From: Bacillus sp. OK048
GTDB taxonomy: Bacteria > Bacillota > Bacilli > Bacillales > Cytobacillaceae
Length of the DNA: 64,000 bases
Assembly (NCBI RefSeq): GCF_900103525.1
Contig: NZ_FNHN01000018.1
Span: forward strand, 1-64,000
Direction of reading: 5' to 3'
Made by a program: the position numbers and the translations under genes. Below are positions 34,227 through 42,303 of this stretch, in pieces. The stretch's first letter is position 1. Each line of letters opens with the position of its first letter. Under the pieces are notes generated by a model, which was not told the origin of the DNA, searched no databases, and saw only the letters and a list, made by a program, of their open reading frames with translations.

Positions 34227-34397
34227 TTAATTTTGAAATTCTTCTTCGAAAAAAAATGTTCCGGGATGCTCCTTAACGATGTAAGAGTACCTTTTCATGT
34301 TTTTAACATATTGCCATTTTAAAATGGTAACTTCTTCGCCAGTGTCCTTTAGTTTCACGGTTTGCCCGCTATTGAATCTGTTATTTGAATTTCTCAA
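34227..34397 (-). CDS. Small basic protein of unknown function (56 residues)
   Basis: The frame starts with TTG at 34397 about 6 bp after AAAGGGGTG and stops at TAA at 34227. The product begins MRNSNNRFNSGQTVKLKDTG, then EEVTILKWQYVKNMKRYSYI, and ends PGTFFFEEEFQN. The good ribosome binding site, KLKDTGEEVTIL-like beta strands and a terminator at the end support a real gene. I do not recognise the family. Confidence 0.6.
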   Translation of the reverse strand: MRNSNNRFNSGQTVKLKDTGEEVTILKWQYVKNMKRYSYIVKEHPGTFFFEEEFQN

Positions 34398-34562
34398 ATT
34401 AAACACCCCTTTTTCTCATCAATTTAATTATAGCACATATTTAGTTTAGCCGCATGTTACGAACAATTTTAAGGTTTTTTACTGGTAAATGAATGTAAAA
34501 AAGTGGTAGATGTGCATTTATTTTTCCATTGTGTTACACTAATGGAAAAGCGAGGTGTCATT

Positions 34563-34793
34563 TTGACTAATTATAAAGCGAAAAAAAGTAACCTCAAAGC
34601 CTTATTAACTAAGAACAGCATGAATCTTAAAGGCCTAGAAAAGAATACAAACATCCCTTTAGAACAGCTTAACGGCTACATTTCTAAGAAAGTGATGAAT
34701 CTAAGTACAGCAATGACGATTTCAAAAGAGTTAAATTGCACAATCGAGGATTTGTACGATTGGGAACTAGAAAAGAAAGTAAAAATAACATGA
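34563..34793 (+). CDS. Small Xre-type helix-turn-helix regulator
   Basis: The 76-residue protein starts with TTG five bases after GAGGTG. It is a single Cro/C1-type HTH (LKALLTKNSMNLKGLEKNTNIPLEQLNGYISKK, then LSTAMTISKELNCTIEDLYDWE, split here only for length), with the usual TIEDLYxWE ending. It probably acts as a dimeric DNA-binding regulator; the target is unknown. An ATG at 34503 is in frame but its extra residues look non-coding. Confidence 0.72.
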   Translation: MTNYKAKKSNLKALLTKNSMNLKGLEKNTNIPLEQLNGYISKKVMNLSTAMTISKELNCTIEDLYDWELEKKVKIT

Positions 34794-34805
34794 ATGTAAG
34801 TCACT

Positions 34806-34969
34806 AGGACTATTTCGAGACCACTGAAAAACGACTCCTAAAATTCAATAAATGAAACATAATATGCGATGAAGAATATAAATCCCCCAAATTTGGAATT
34901 GACAAAAAGCCAAACCAAATGGGGGATTTTCTCATGTTTAAAGACAAAGATATTCAACACAAGAAGTGA
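34806..34969. mobile_element. Probable IS remnant: end-like sequence, hairpin and truncated transposase start
   Basis: GAGACCACTGAAAAACGACTC resembles IS1182-type ends. Then comes a hairpin, AATCCCCCA (34881-34889) with TGGGGGATT (34920-34928) plus inner TTTGG/CCAAA. After it an ATG at 34934 opens MFKDKDIQHKK and stops. This looks like the decayed 5' part of an insertion sequence. The hairpin may also end transcripts from the Xre gene. Family is uncertain. Confidence 0.35.
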
Positions 34970-35022
34970 CCATACTTGAACATTTTTTTGGTAGATATTA
35001 GGAAGAAATGATAGACGAGCAC

Positions 35023-35051
35023 TTGCTTAATTTTTCTTTCTCTGGTATGAT
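35023..35051 (+). promoter_or_regulatory. Promoter of the cold-shock gene
   Basis: TTGCTT (35023-35028), 17 bp, TATGAT (35046-35051). The transcript would have a leader of about 110 nt before the ATG at 35,169, the long 5' UTR usual for csp genes. Confidence 0.6.
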
Positions 35052-35168
35052 TAGGTAGAATTATTTTTGTTCGATAGTAAAGGGAAGAATAGTTATGCTT
35101 TTCGCCTGGATCACAAAGAGCAAGAATAGTAATACAATGTGTGGATATCACACTAGGAGGCAACAAAT

Positions 35169-35369
35169 ATGGAAAACGGTAAAGTAAAATGGTTTAATGC
35201 AGAAAAAGGTTTCGGATTCATCGAGCGCGAAGGTGGAGAAGATGTATTCGTACACTTTTCAGCAATCCAAGGCGAAGGCTTTAAAACTCTTGAAGAAGGT
35301 CAAGCTGTAACTTTTGATGTTGAAAAAGGCGCTCGTGGACCTCAAGCAGCTAACGTACACAAAGCATAA
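35169..35369 (+). CDS. Cold-shock protein, CspA/CspB family
   Basis: The 66-residue OB-fold protein has both RNA-binding motifs: RNP1 as KGFGFIE and RNP2 as VFVHFSAI. Such proteins are nucleic-acid chaperones that melt mRNA structure at low temperature and during growth. The ATG follows AGGAGGCAACAAAT. A strong terminator follows. Which paralogue (cspB, cspC, cspD) it is cannot be settled here. Confidence 0.93.
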   Translation: MENGKVKWFNAEKGFGFIEREGGEDVFVHFSAIQGEGFKTLEEGQAVTFDVEKGARGPQAANVHKA

Positions 35370-35386
35370 TCACATAGCGTGCCCGA

Positions 35387-35419
35387 AAACAGACCCAATT
35401 GGGTCTGTTTTTTTTTTCA
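35387..35419 (+). terminator. Intrinsic terminator of the cold-shock gene
   Basis: AAACAGACCC pairs with GGGTCTGTTT around AATT and continues into a run of T. Confidence 0.9.
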
Positions 35420-35574
35420 AAAAGGAAGTACGACAAAACAATTTATGTGGTGAATTTTTTGAAGTATGCTTTATTTTTAAATGACTAATAATTCGAAAAT
35501 TTGTTACAATAGAAAAAGTATCCATTGATGGTTTTCGTTGGATGAATTTTTAGAAAAAAGGGGTAATATGAAAA

Positions 35575-36543
35575 ATGCGTCCAATAATCCTTGGCATTCT
35601 GGCAGCATTCTTTTTTGCTTTTACATTTATCATGAACCGATCCATGGAGTTGGATGGAGGCAGCTGGATATGGAGTGCATCACTTCGCTATTTCTTTATG
35701 ATCCCTTTTCTGTTGCTCCTTGTTTTATGGCGAAAAAATTTAAGGCCATTGATGGCAGAAATGAAAAAAGATCCTAGAGCCTGGTTTGTATGGAGCTTTA
35801 TAGGTTTTGGACTATTTTACGGTCCGCTTTGTTTTTCAGCAGCCTATGCACCAGGTTGGTTAATCGCATCCACTTGGCAAGTTACGATTATTTCCGGTTC
35901 TTTATTGGCTCCGCTTTTTTTTGAAACCGTAATAACTAAAATGGGGCCAGTACAGGTGAAAGGAAAAGTTCCTATCAAGGGAATGGCTATGTCAATGATT
36001 ATTTTGCTGGGGATTATGTTTATTCAGATAGAACATGCAGGTATGCTTTCACTCAAAGAAGTAATGTTAGGCGTGGTCCCTGTAATCATTGCTTCCTTTG
36101 CTTACCCTTTAGGAAATAGGAAAATGATGGATGTCTGTGGGGGAAGACTGGATGTTTTTCAACGCGTTTTAGGAATGACGATTGCAAGCATGCCATTGTG
36201 GATTGTTCTAGCTATTTATGGCTTATTCACCGCTGGATCTCCAAGTATCGGACAATCTGTTCAATCGGGACTCGTAGCGATCACTTCAGGGGTAATTGCG
36301 ACAATTTTATTTTTTCAAGCGACCGATCTGGTGCGGGGGAATATGCAAAAATTAGGAGCCGTTGAAGCTACGCAGTCACTAGAAGTCTTATTTGTTGTAT
36401 CTGGAGAGCTTCTGTTTTTGAAAGCCGCATTTCCAACAGTTATTTCATGGGCAGGAATGTTCCTTGTAATGGCGGGGATGGTCCTACATAGCTTTGTGTC
36501 GCATAAAGGCGATGCACTTAACAAGAAAAATGTAAGTGCATAG
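35575..36543 (+). CDS. EmrE/DMT-type multidrug efflux transporter family protein
   Basis: The 322-residue protein has ten hydrophobic segments in two five-helix halves, typical of large DMT-superfamily transporters (PF13536-like, 'multidrug resistance efflux transporter'). The N-terminus is PIILGILAAFFFAFTFIMNR. The substrate is unknown. AAAAGGGG lies 10 bp before the ATG; an overlapping ATG seven bases upstream is out of frame. The 52-bp hairpin array follows directly. Confidence 0.75.
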   Translation: MRPIILGILAAFFFAFTFIMNRSMELDGGSWIWSASLRYFFMIPFLLLLVLWRKNLRPLMAEMKKDPRAWFVWSFIGFGLFYGPLCFSAAYAPGWLIASTWQVTIISGSLLAPLFFETVITKMGPVQVKGKVPIKGMAMSMIILLGIMFIQIEHAGMLSLKEVMLGVVPVIIASFAYPLGNRKMMDVCGGRLDVFQRVLGMTIASMPLWIVLAIYGLFTAGSPSIGQSVQSGLVAITSGVIATILFFQATDLVRGNMQKLGAVEATQSLEVLFVVSGELLFLKAAFPTVISWAGMFLVMAGMVLHSFVSHKGDALNKKNVSA

Positions 36544-36547
36544 ATTC

Positions 36548-36855
36548 ATGAAGGACATTTCGGGGTAGGAGAGTAGGAGAAATGTCTTTCATCCTGGTTA
36601 TGAAGGACAATTTGTGGTAGGAGAGTAGGAAAAATATCTTTCATCCTGGTTATGAAGGACATTTCGGGGTAGGAAAGCATGAGAAATGTCTTTCATCCTG
36701 GTTATGAAGTACATTTCGGGGTAGGAAAGCAGGAGAAATGTCTTTCATCCAGCTTATGAAGGACAATTCGGGGTAGGGAAGCATGAGGAATGTCTTTCAT
36801 CCTGGTTATGAAGGACAAACCTCGGTAGCAGATCAAGAGTTTTGTCCTTCATCAT
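36548..36855. repeat. Array of six 52-bp hairpin repeats
   Basis: Units start with ATGAAGGAC or ATGAAGTAC at 36548, 36600, 36652, 36704, 36756 and 36808, an exact 52-bp period. Each unit is an inverted repeat: AAGGACATTTC ... GAAATGTCTTTCAT around GGGGTAGGA, with CCTGGTT as linker. In the last unit both arms change together (GGACAAA / TTTGTCC), so pairing is kept. The array fills the gap between two convergent genes and holds no gene. Confidence 0.85.
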
Positions 36856-36857
36856 GT

Positions 36858-37718
36858 TCAATTGCTCAAATATGGGGTCAATTTATCGATTGCATCCTGA
36901 ACTATTTTTGCATTTTTCTTATACATGTCTTTTGCTTGTTCGTCTTGGGTTTCAAGAGAAAAAATCTCTAAATCTGCCTGCGTTTTTTTTAGCGTCGCCA
37001 ATAAAAGCGGGCGCTGGGAAGGTAAGGGAACTTGGATTTTATCATCATAAAGATCTAACGTTAATTCTCCATATGAATCCACTTGACCTATAAACACATT
37101 ATCAAGAGTAACCTCAAGCTTTTCCAATTCCGTGCTAAGCCAACCTCTACTCTTGCCGGCAGACCGTAACGCCTCATCCATGATGCTACCATCCATGATC
37201 ACGGTCTGTGGTTCTTTTTCCGCCGGCATTTTCATATTCAAATCTTTAGGAGTTAATGGGCGATTTTCCCTCTTTAATAATGCACTTACCGTTCCACTTG
37301 GTTCTAGTATTGCAAATTCAACATCAGAGAGCCGAAAAATATCTTTTTGGCGAAGAAGTGAAGATAATTCGTCAATGGTGTATTTTTCTTTTTTTAGATT
37401 TTCCTCTAATACCTTACCTTCTTTGATAAAGACAGTCGCTCTTCCTTCAACAATGTCCCGTAACGATTTACTTTTTAATGTTAAAATGTCAGCTAAAAGG
37501 GTAACAAAGCCAAAAATGAGAATGGCCATAATCCCATGAAACATATTTTTTTCAAGACCTGTTATTGCTACTCCGGCAACACTGCCGATAGTAATCCCAG
37601 ATACATATTCAAAGAAAGAAAGCTCAGAGATTTGCTTCTTTCCCAGTATTTTCGTAATAAAAAATAAAAGTGCTAAGAAGACAAAGGAACGAATAAGGAC
37701 ATCAAGCGAGTCTACCAT
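36858..37718 (-). CDS. DUF421 membrane protein (YetF/YkjA family)
   Basis: The 286-residue protein has three N-terminal helices (about 7-80, with LGKKQISELSFFEYVSGITIGS) followed by the two-part cytosolic DUF421 region (FIKEGKVLEENLKKEKYTIDEL, later KSRGWLSTELEKL). In Bacillus, DUF421 genes often accompany DUF1657 and spoVA-type genes linked to spore germination and heat resistance. Here two DUF1657 genes lie directly upstream on the same strand. ATG after GAGGTGAGAAAAT. Its last coding bases abut the hairpin array. Confidence 0.8.
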   Translation of the reverse strand: MVDSLDVLIRSFVFLALLFFITKILGKKQISELSFFEYVSGITIGSVAGVAITGLEKNMFHGIMAILIFGFVTLLADILTLKSKSLRDIVEGRATVFIKEGKVLEENLKKEKYTIDELSSLLRQKDIFRLSDVEFAILEPSGTVSALLKRENRPLTPKDLNMKMPAEKEPQTVIMDGSIMDEALRSAGKSRGWLSTELEKLEVTLDNVFIGQVDSYGELTLDLYDDKIQVPLPSQRPLLLATLKKTQADLEIFSLETQDEQAKDMYKKNAKIVQDAIDKLTPYLSN

Positions 37719-37734
37719 ATTTTCTCACCTCAAT

Positions 37735-37941
37735 TCAGGAACTTTTATACTGTGGCTCAAGGCGTTCAAGTTCTAAAACACGTTTCTGCAAATCCTTTTT
37801 AACATCAACAATGGTTAACATTGTTTGGTGGAATACGTCTTTTGCTCCTTCATCTACAGAATTAAGTGCAAGTGACGATAATTGTGCCTCAATTCCTTTT
37901 ATTGATGAAAGGCATTGTTTTACACTAGCAGCAATAGTCAT
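37735..37941 (-). CDS. DUF1657 protein
   Basis: The 68-residue helical protein fits DUF1657 (MTIAASVKQCLSSIKGIEAQL, ending LEPQYKSS). It ends 16 bp before the DUF421 gene and is surely cotranscribed with it. These proteins occur in spoVA-2mob-type operons; their molecular role is unknown. Confidence 0.78.
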   Translation of the reverse strand: MTIAASVKQCLSSIKGIEAQLSSLALNSVDEGAKDVFHQTMLTIVDVKKDLQKRVLELERLEPQYKSS

Positions 37942-37982
37942 GAATGATCTTCCTTCCCTAAATGGATATTGTAATGAAATCG

Positions 37983-38012
37983 AACTAGGTTGGCAGATGT
38001 GCCAACCTAGTT
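37983..38012 (-). terminator. 13-bp perfect hairpin between the two DUF1657 genes
   Basis: AACTAGGTTGGCA (37983-37995) and TGCCAACCTAGTT (38000-38012) flank GATG. No strong T-run follows in either direction, so it may be a partial terminator or a 3'-end stabiliser. Confidence 0.55.
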
Positions 38013-38022
38013 ATATTATTGA

Positions 38023-38226
38023 TTATTGATTGTATTGAGGCTCTTCGGCTACTATTTCTTGAAGTCGTGGTTCAAGACTATCTAAGACGGTTTGAGTTTG
38101 TTGAGCCGCATCCTGATAGAGCTTTTTAGCATTTTGATTATCAGTTGCCAGCGCAAAGGTTTCAAAACTAGCTTGTGCACTTTTTAAGCCTGCTAATGCT
38201 TGTTTCACTTGTGTTCCAACTGTCAT
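38023..38226 (-). CDS. DUF1657 protein, second copy
   Basis: This 67-residue paralogue starts MTVGTQVKQALAGLKSAQAS and ends EEPQYNQ, sharing the MT--xxVKQxL and EPQY ends with the copy at 37735. ATG after AGAAAGAAGGAG. It heads the DUF1657-DUF1657-DUF421 group. Confidence 0.78.
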   Translation of the reverse strand: MTVGTQVKQALAGLKSAQASFETFALATDNQNAKKLYQDAAQQTQTVLDSLEPRLQEIVAEEPQYNQ

Positions 38227-38323
38227 GGATTTACTCCTTCTTTCTGTTAAAAATGCATTACAGAACTAATATGTGAAGAAACGAAAAAATTATGTTTGGA
38301 AGAAGATGTTAGTTAGGATATAA

Positions 38324-38345
38324 AAAACTCCCCAAAGGGAGTTTT
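38324..38345. terminator. Terminator after the GNAT gene
   Basis: AAAACTCCC pairs with GGGAGTTTT around a CAAA loop, just beyond the stop of the minus-strand GNAT gene. Confidence 0.75.
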
Positions 38346-38348
38346 GCG

Positions 38349-39128
38349 TTACCGGTACATCGTCCACATACCAATGTCTTTAAAACCAAGTCGTTTATAG
38401 ATACGGCCAGCTTCTGGATTATCAAAAAATAGGCAAAGGACTTTACATTCATTTAAGACATCACTGATAAGATTTTGCATAATGGTTGTTGCTAAGCCTT
38501 TTCGACGAAATTCTTTTCTGGTACAGACACCAACAATCATAGCAGACATGGAATTTTCTGCTGCAGTTGATACACAAGCGGTCATTAAGCCATTTTCTTC
38601 AGTGAAATATGTTCTTGCTGTCTTGGACATCATGGATGTAAGTAACATTTCGCGCGCATCATCTCTGATATGAAATTCGTCAATGGATCTGCGAAGGGAT
38701 AAAATTCGGTCAATATCAGCAATGTCAGCCTTTTTAATGTCCAAGTTAGAACGATCAAGGTAATTGGTATTCGTACATTCAGCAAAAAAGGTTTCTTGTT
38801 TTTTACCTAGATGCAGCTCTTTATAAGGTTCAAATTTCTCGACGATTTCTGTTTTTCCAGATAACAGGTGAGGCTCTGGAAATGAAGATATAATCGAGAC
38901 AAAGTCCGAAACATTAAAATCTCCTTTTGCATAAGGAATAAACGACTGATAGAACCTGAGAAGAACGGCAATTATTTCTCCTTGTTCATCAAATTCTGCC
39001 CAAATATCTTGAAAATCAGTATCGTAGCCAAACGCTTCTAAGTCCCCGATGATAAATAAATTAATGGAAGGTTCAGCACGTAAAAAGGATAGAACCCGTT
39101 CATGGTCAAGTTTCGTTAGTTTCCTCAT
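38349..39128 (-). CDS. GNAT-family acetyltransferase, two-domain
   Basis: The 259-residue protein has a divergent N-terminal half and a C-terminal GNAT domain with VGVCTRKEFRRKGLATTIM (motif A with RRKGLA) and AGRIYKRLGFKDIG (motif B). The layout is that of FR47-like acetyltransferases. Substrate unknown. ATG after AGGAGGAGAG. Confidence 0.8.
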   Translation of the reverse strand: MRKLTKLDHERVLSFLRAEPSINLFIIGDLEAFGYDTDFQDIWAEFDEQGEIIAVLLRFYQSFIPYAKGDFNVSDFVSIISSFPEPHLLSGKTEIVEKFEPYKELHLGKKQETFFAECTNTNYLDRSNLDIKKADIADIDRILSLRRSIDEFHIRDDAREMLLTSMMSKTARTYFTEENGLMTACVSTAAENSMSAMIVGVCTRKEFRRKGLATTIMQNLISDVLNECKVLCLFFDNPEAGRIYKRLGFKDIGMWTMYR

Positions 39129-40062
39129 GAAATTACTCTCCTCCTGTGCTTATAAAAGCTTAAATAAATCATAACAAAATGACAATCAAAAAAACTAATA
39201 GTTTAATATAATATAGGAATTTTTAATAGTCTAGTAATTTTGAAAAGTTCACCAATTCGTCACAACACTCTGTGTTAAGGAACGTTTATGGTGATATACT
39301 ATAAGTGTAAAAGATAAATAAAAAAATTAACTTCTTAGGAGACTCAACCATCCGTGTTCGTTCCGTTTGTGAACGACTAGTAAAGGTTTTGCCTTTGTCA
39401 TATTTGGCAGGTGGAGCGATGTATCTTGCGTTGGAAGGGTGTAAGACCTAACAAAGCTTTCTTTTTAGTGATAGAGGAAATCACTTCATTCAAATGAAAG
39501 GGACAAAAGTTATTGGGAATTGGGAGTAAAGCAAAATTTATCTACCTATGTAAAAAGTACGTAGATAAATTCCTCAAACCAAATGGTCCTTCTTAAAATT
39601 ATTATGGAAGCTTCCATTAGTGAAGAAACCTAAAGTAATGAAGAAAAGAAGAATCATAAAACCAATAACGAAACAAATAGAAGAAAGTCACTATTTGCTC
39701 CTGAAAATTTGAATAAAGATGCTCACCTAAAAAGGTATGCTTCGTTTACAGATAACAATATCTGATAAATGAATAATCTTTATCGTTATTCTTATCAAAC
39801 CTGAAACCAATACAAATCATACATTGCCAAGAAGCTGATCCAAATAAAAGGATTTGAGTCCATCGGTAATCTATCGGTAAATTTGTTTCTTTAAAGGGAT
39901 TTGAATTCCATTAATTCTATGTGAATTAATTCCTTCAACGGAACAACACCCATTGGCTAACTGTTTTATCCTTCCAATCATTCATAAAAAATGACTGAAA
40001 AGAAGTGGAAAAAACTAATGTGGCTAATGTAATGGTTGGGTCCCCTAAGAGGTTAAAATCCC
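39129..40062. other. ~0.9-kb stretch without a recognisable gene
   Basis: No frame of convincing length occurs on either strand. Visible items are an AGGAG eight bases before an open 33-codon frame that would need an ATC start (39350-39451; product contains VLPLSYLAGGAMYLALEG) and a perfect 11-bp hairpin AATTTATCTAC/GTAGATAAATT at 39535-39571. The stretch is AT-rich with dispersed stops and may be the remains of lost genes. Confidence 0.5.
39535..39571. other. Perfect 11-bp inverted repeat
   Basis: AATTTATCTAC (39535-39545) and GTAGATAAATT (39561-39571) around a 15-nt loop. There is no T-run, and no gene ends here. Confidence 0.5.
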
Positions 40063-40104
40063 AAGAAGCTGTCTCTAATTTGAGGCGGCTTCTTTTTATT
40101 TTTA
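40063..40104 (+). terminator. Orphan terminator upstream of the second GC-rich repeat
   Basis: AAGAAGCtGtCTC pairs with GAGgCgGCTTCTT around TAATTT and runs into TTTTATTTTT. It is a good terminator with no obvious gene ahead of it, which suggests an unrecognised transcript or a lost gene in 39.3-40.06 kb. Confidence 0.65.
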
Positions 40105-40288
40105 GGCTGTGGTAAAGGTAAATGTTGATTTAATAACTATGTTGATTTTTGCGGAAGGCGCGAGACTCCTGCAGGAGGACGGGACAGGGGAGACCCCGCA
40201 GGCGCTTTAGCGCCGAGGAGGCTTCCAAAACCGCCTGCGGAAAGCGAAGCGCCTGGAGCACAAATCAACAGCCTAGTTTAACACAGCC
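40105..40288. repeat. GC-rich inverted-end repeat (MITE-like), copy 2
   Basis: This 184-bp copy begins GGCTGTGGTAAA, ends TTTAACACAGCC, and shares with copy 1 the core GCGGAAGGCGC...GACTCCTGC and GGGGAGACCCCGCAGGCGCT. A short open frame inside (from 40,149) is a by-product of the repeat. It lies 118 bp before a YitT gene. Confidence 0.75.
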
Positions 40289-40406
40289 TATTTTCGCGAA
40301 AGTAGTACTATTTAGGAAACTTGTGAAATAAGATGCATAAAAATTCAAAATACTATAAATTTCCTGTTATAATAAATGTAAAACAGATAATGAAAGGGGC
40401 AAGATA

Positions 40407-41324
40407 ATGTCAGGAATTCCAAATATGGGATTAAATAAAAAACAGAATGTGGTTTTAGAGAAAGTTCAACACAGAGGATTACCAACTAGTAAAATTATTC
40501 AAAGAATTATGCTCATTACCTTAGGCGCTACCTTAATGGCTGTAGGATTAGAAATTTTTCTTGTACCCAATCATGTTATTGATGGCGGGATTGTAGGAAT
40601 ATCGATTATACTTTCATATCTAACAGGTTGGAAATTAGGAATTTTTATCTTTATTCTTAATATCCCTTTTTTCTTTATCGGTTACAAACAAATTGGAAAA
40701 ACCTTCGCATTATCCACTCTTTATGGAATTATCATTCTGTCGATTGGTACCGCCGTACTTCATCCAGTACCTGCATTTACCCAAGATATTTTACTTGCAA
40801 CCGTTTTTGGGGGCATTGTACTCGGTATTGGTGTCGGAATGGTTATCCGTTACGGTGGTTCTTTGGATGGCACAGAAATTCTTGCCATCCTATTTAATAA
40901 GAAACTTCCATTTTCTGTTGGTGAAATTATTATGTTTTTTAATTTATTTATCCTCGGAAGTGCAGGTTTTGTTTTCTCTTGGGACCGAGCCATGTATTCT
41001 CTAATAGCGTATTTTGTTGCGTATAAAACCATTGATATTACCATTACAGGTCTTGATGAATCTAAGTCAGTATGGATTATTAGTGACAATTCACAGGAAA
41101 TTGGCGAAGCGATCATGCATCGGCTTGGTCGTGGTGTTACGTATATAAATGGAGAAGGAGCTTACTCTGGTGATCAAAAGAAAGTAATATTTTGTGTCAT
41201 CAATCGTCTTGAAGAAGCAAAGCTGAAGGAAATTGTAACAGAAAGTGACAAAAATGCATTCTTGGCCGTTGCCGACATTGCTGAGGTACGGGGAGGAAGA
41301 TTTAAGAAAAGGGACATCCATTAA
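40407..41324 (+). CDS. YitT-family membrane protein (DUF161/DUF2179)
   Basis: The 305-residue protein has an N-terminal membrane domain of five to six helices (GLEIFLVPNHVIDGGIVGIS, GGSLDGTEILA) and a C-terminal cytosolic DUF2179 domain (about 215-295; SDNSQEIGEAIMHRLGRGVTY, DKNAFLAVADIAEVRGG). Many Bacillaceae carry several YitT paralogues of unknown function; a shorter one lies at 55,716. ATG after GAAAGGGGC. Confidence 0.83.
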   Translation: MSGIPNMGLNKKQNVVLEKVQHRGLPTSKIIQRIMLITLGATLMAVGLEIFLVPNHVIDGGIVGISIILSYLTGWKLGIFIFILNIPFFFIGYKQIGKTFALSTLYGIIILSIGTAVLHPVPAFTQDILLATVFGGIVLGIGVGMVIRYGGSLDGTEILAILFNKKLPFSVGEIIMFFNLFILGSAGFVFSWDRAMYSLIAYFVAYKTIDITITGLDESKSVWIISDNSQEIGEAIMHRLGRGVTYINGEGAYSGDQKKVIFCVINRLEEAKLKEIVTESDKNAFLAVADIAEVRGGRFKKRDIH

Positions 41325-41423
41325 AAGCTTGCCATTAGGCGGCTTTTTTATATTGCATCATTAATATTAAAGTGATATCATTGTGATAACAAAAAGATAT
41401 TATTTTTCAAGGGAGTGATTGAA

Positions 41424-42290
41424 TTGAAGGAAAAAGAGATGTTTAAAATTAATGGATTCTTGGGTGTTATCGTTTTTCTTATATTTGCAGTAATAACCGT
41501 ATTTAGTGTTAGGCAATTTATACTGAGTGAGAATTTATTAATGCTAGTTGGCACTATACTATCCCTTTTAGTAGCGGTACTCCTACTCTCTGGTTTTACC
41601 ATTATTCAACCCAATCAAGCAAAGGTTTTTACCCTGTTTGGGAGCTATTTGGGGGTAATCAAGCATGAGGGTTTTTGGTTATCAGTCCCTTTAACAATAA
41701 GAAAAAACGTTTCTCTTAGAGTAATTAATTTCAATAGTGATAAGTTAAAGGTAAATGATTTGGAAGGAAATCCAATTGAAATTGCAGCAGTAGTGGTTTA
41801 TAAGGTGTTTGACTCCGCAAAAGCTGTTTTTGACGTAGAGGATTATAAAGAATTCGTGCATACACAAAGCGAAACAGGACTGCGTCATATTGCCAGTCAA
41901 TATCCTTATGACAATTTTAACAATGATTATGAGATCTCTTTGCGTCAGCATTCTGATGAAGTCGGTGATGAATTAACAAAGGATCTCCAACAAAGACTGG
42001 TGCTTGCAGGTGTGGAAATCATTGAAGCAAGAATTATGCATTTAGCTTATTCGAGCGAAATCGCTCATGCAATGTTGCAAAGACAACAGGCTAAAGCAGT
42101 GTTGGCGGCTAGAAAAGTAATTGTTGAGGGTGCTGTTTCTATGGTTAAATCTGCGATTGACCAATTAAGCACAGAAGGAATTGTCGAGCTTGACGAAGAA
42201 AAGAAAGCTCAAATGGTAAATAATTTAATGGTAGCTTTGGTATCAGATAAGGGAAGCCAACCGATCATCAATACAGGAAGTATCCATTAA
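41424..42290 (+). CDS. SPFH/band-7 domain membrane protein
   Basis: The 288-residue protein has two N-terminal hydrophobic helices (about 8-55) and an SPFH domain (IIQPNQAKVFTLFGSYLG, VNDLEGNPIEIAAVVVYKV, then a helical tail rich in Ala and charged residues with HAMLQRQQAKAVLAARK). SPFH proteins oligomerise at membranes and organise microdomains or regulate proteases. The TTG at 41424 fits the spacing to AAGGGAG best; a GTG at 41415 overlaps that site. The downstream small gene is likely cotranscribed. Confidence 0.8.
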   Translation: MKEKEMFKINGFLGVIVFLIFAVITVFSVRQFILSENLLMLVGTILSLLVAVLLLSGFTIIQPNQAKVFTLFGSYLGVIKHEGFWLSVPLTIRKNVSLRVINFNSDKLKVNDLEGNPIEIAAVVVYKVFDSAKAVFDVEDYKEFVHTQSETGLRHIASQYPYDNFNNDYEISLRQHSDEVGDELTKDLQQRLVLAGVEIIEARIMHLAYSSEIAHAMLQRQQAKAVLAARKVIVEGAVSMVKSAIDQLSTEGIVELDEEKKAQMVNNLMVALVSDKGSQPIINTGSIH

Positions 42291-42303
42291 GGTTGTGATG
42301 TAA

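Noticed and set aside
36548..36855. CRISPR array
   Set aside because: Repeats are contiguous 52-bp units with no variable spacers; each unit is its own hairpin, and no cas gene is near.
37132..37539. 135-codon frame opposite the DUF421 gene
   Set aside because: Antisense shadow of a recognised gene with no start signals.
40149..40331. 60-codon frame inside the second GC-rich repeat
   Set aside because: It is Arg-rich, covers the repeat core, and lacks a ribosome binding site; the same region in copy 1 is not open as a matching protein.
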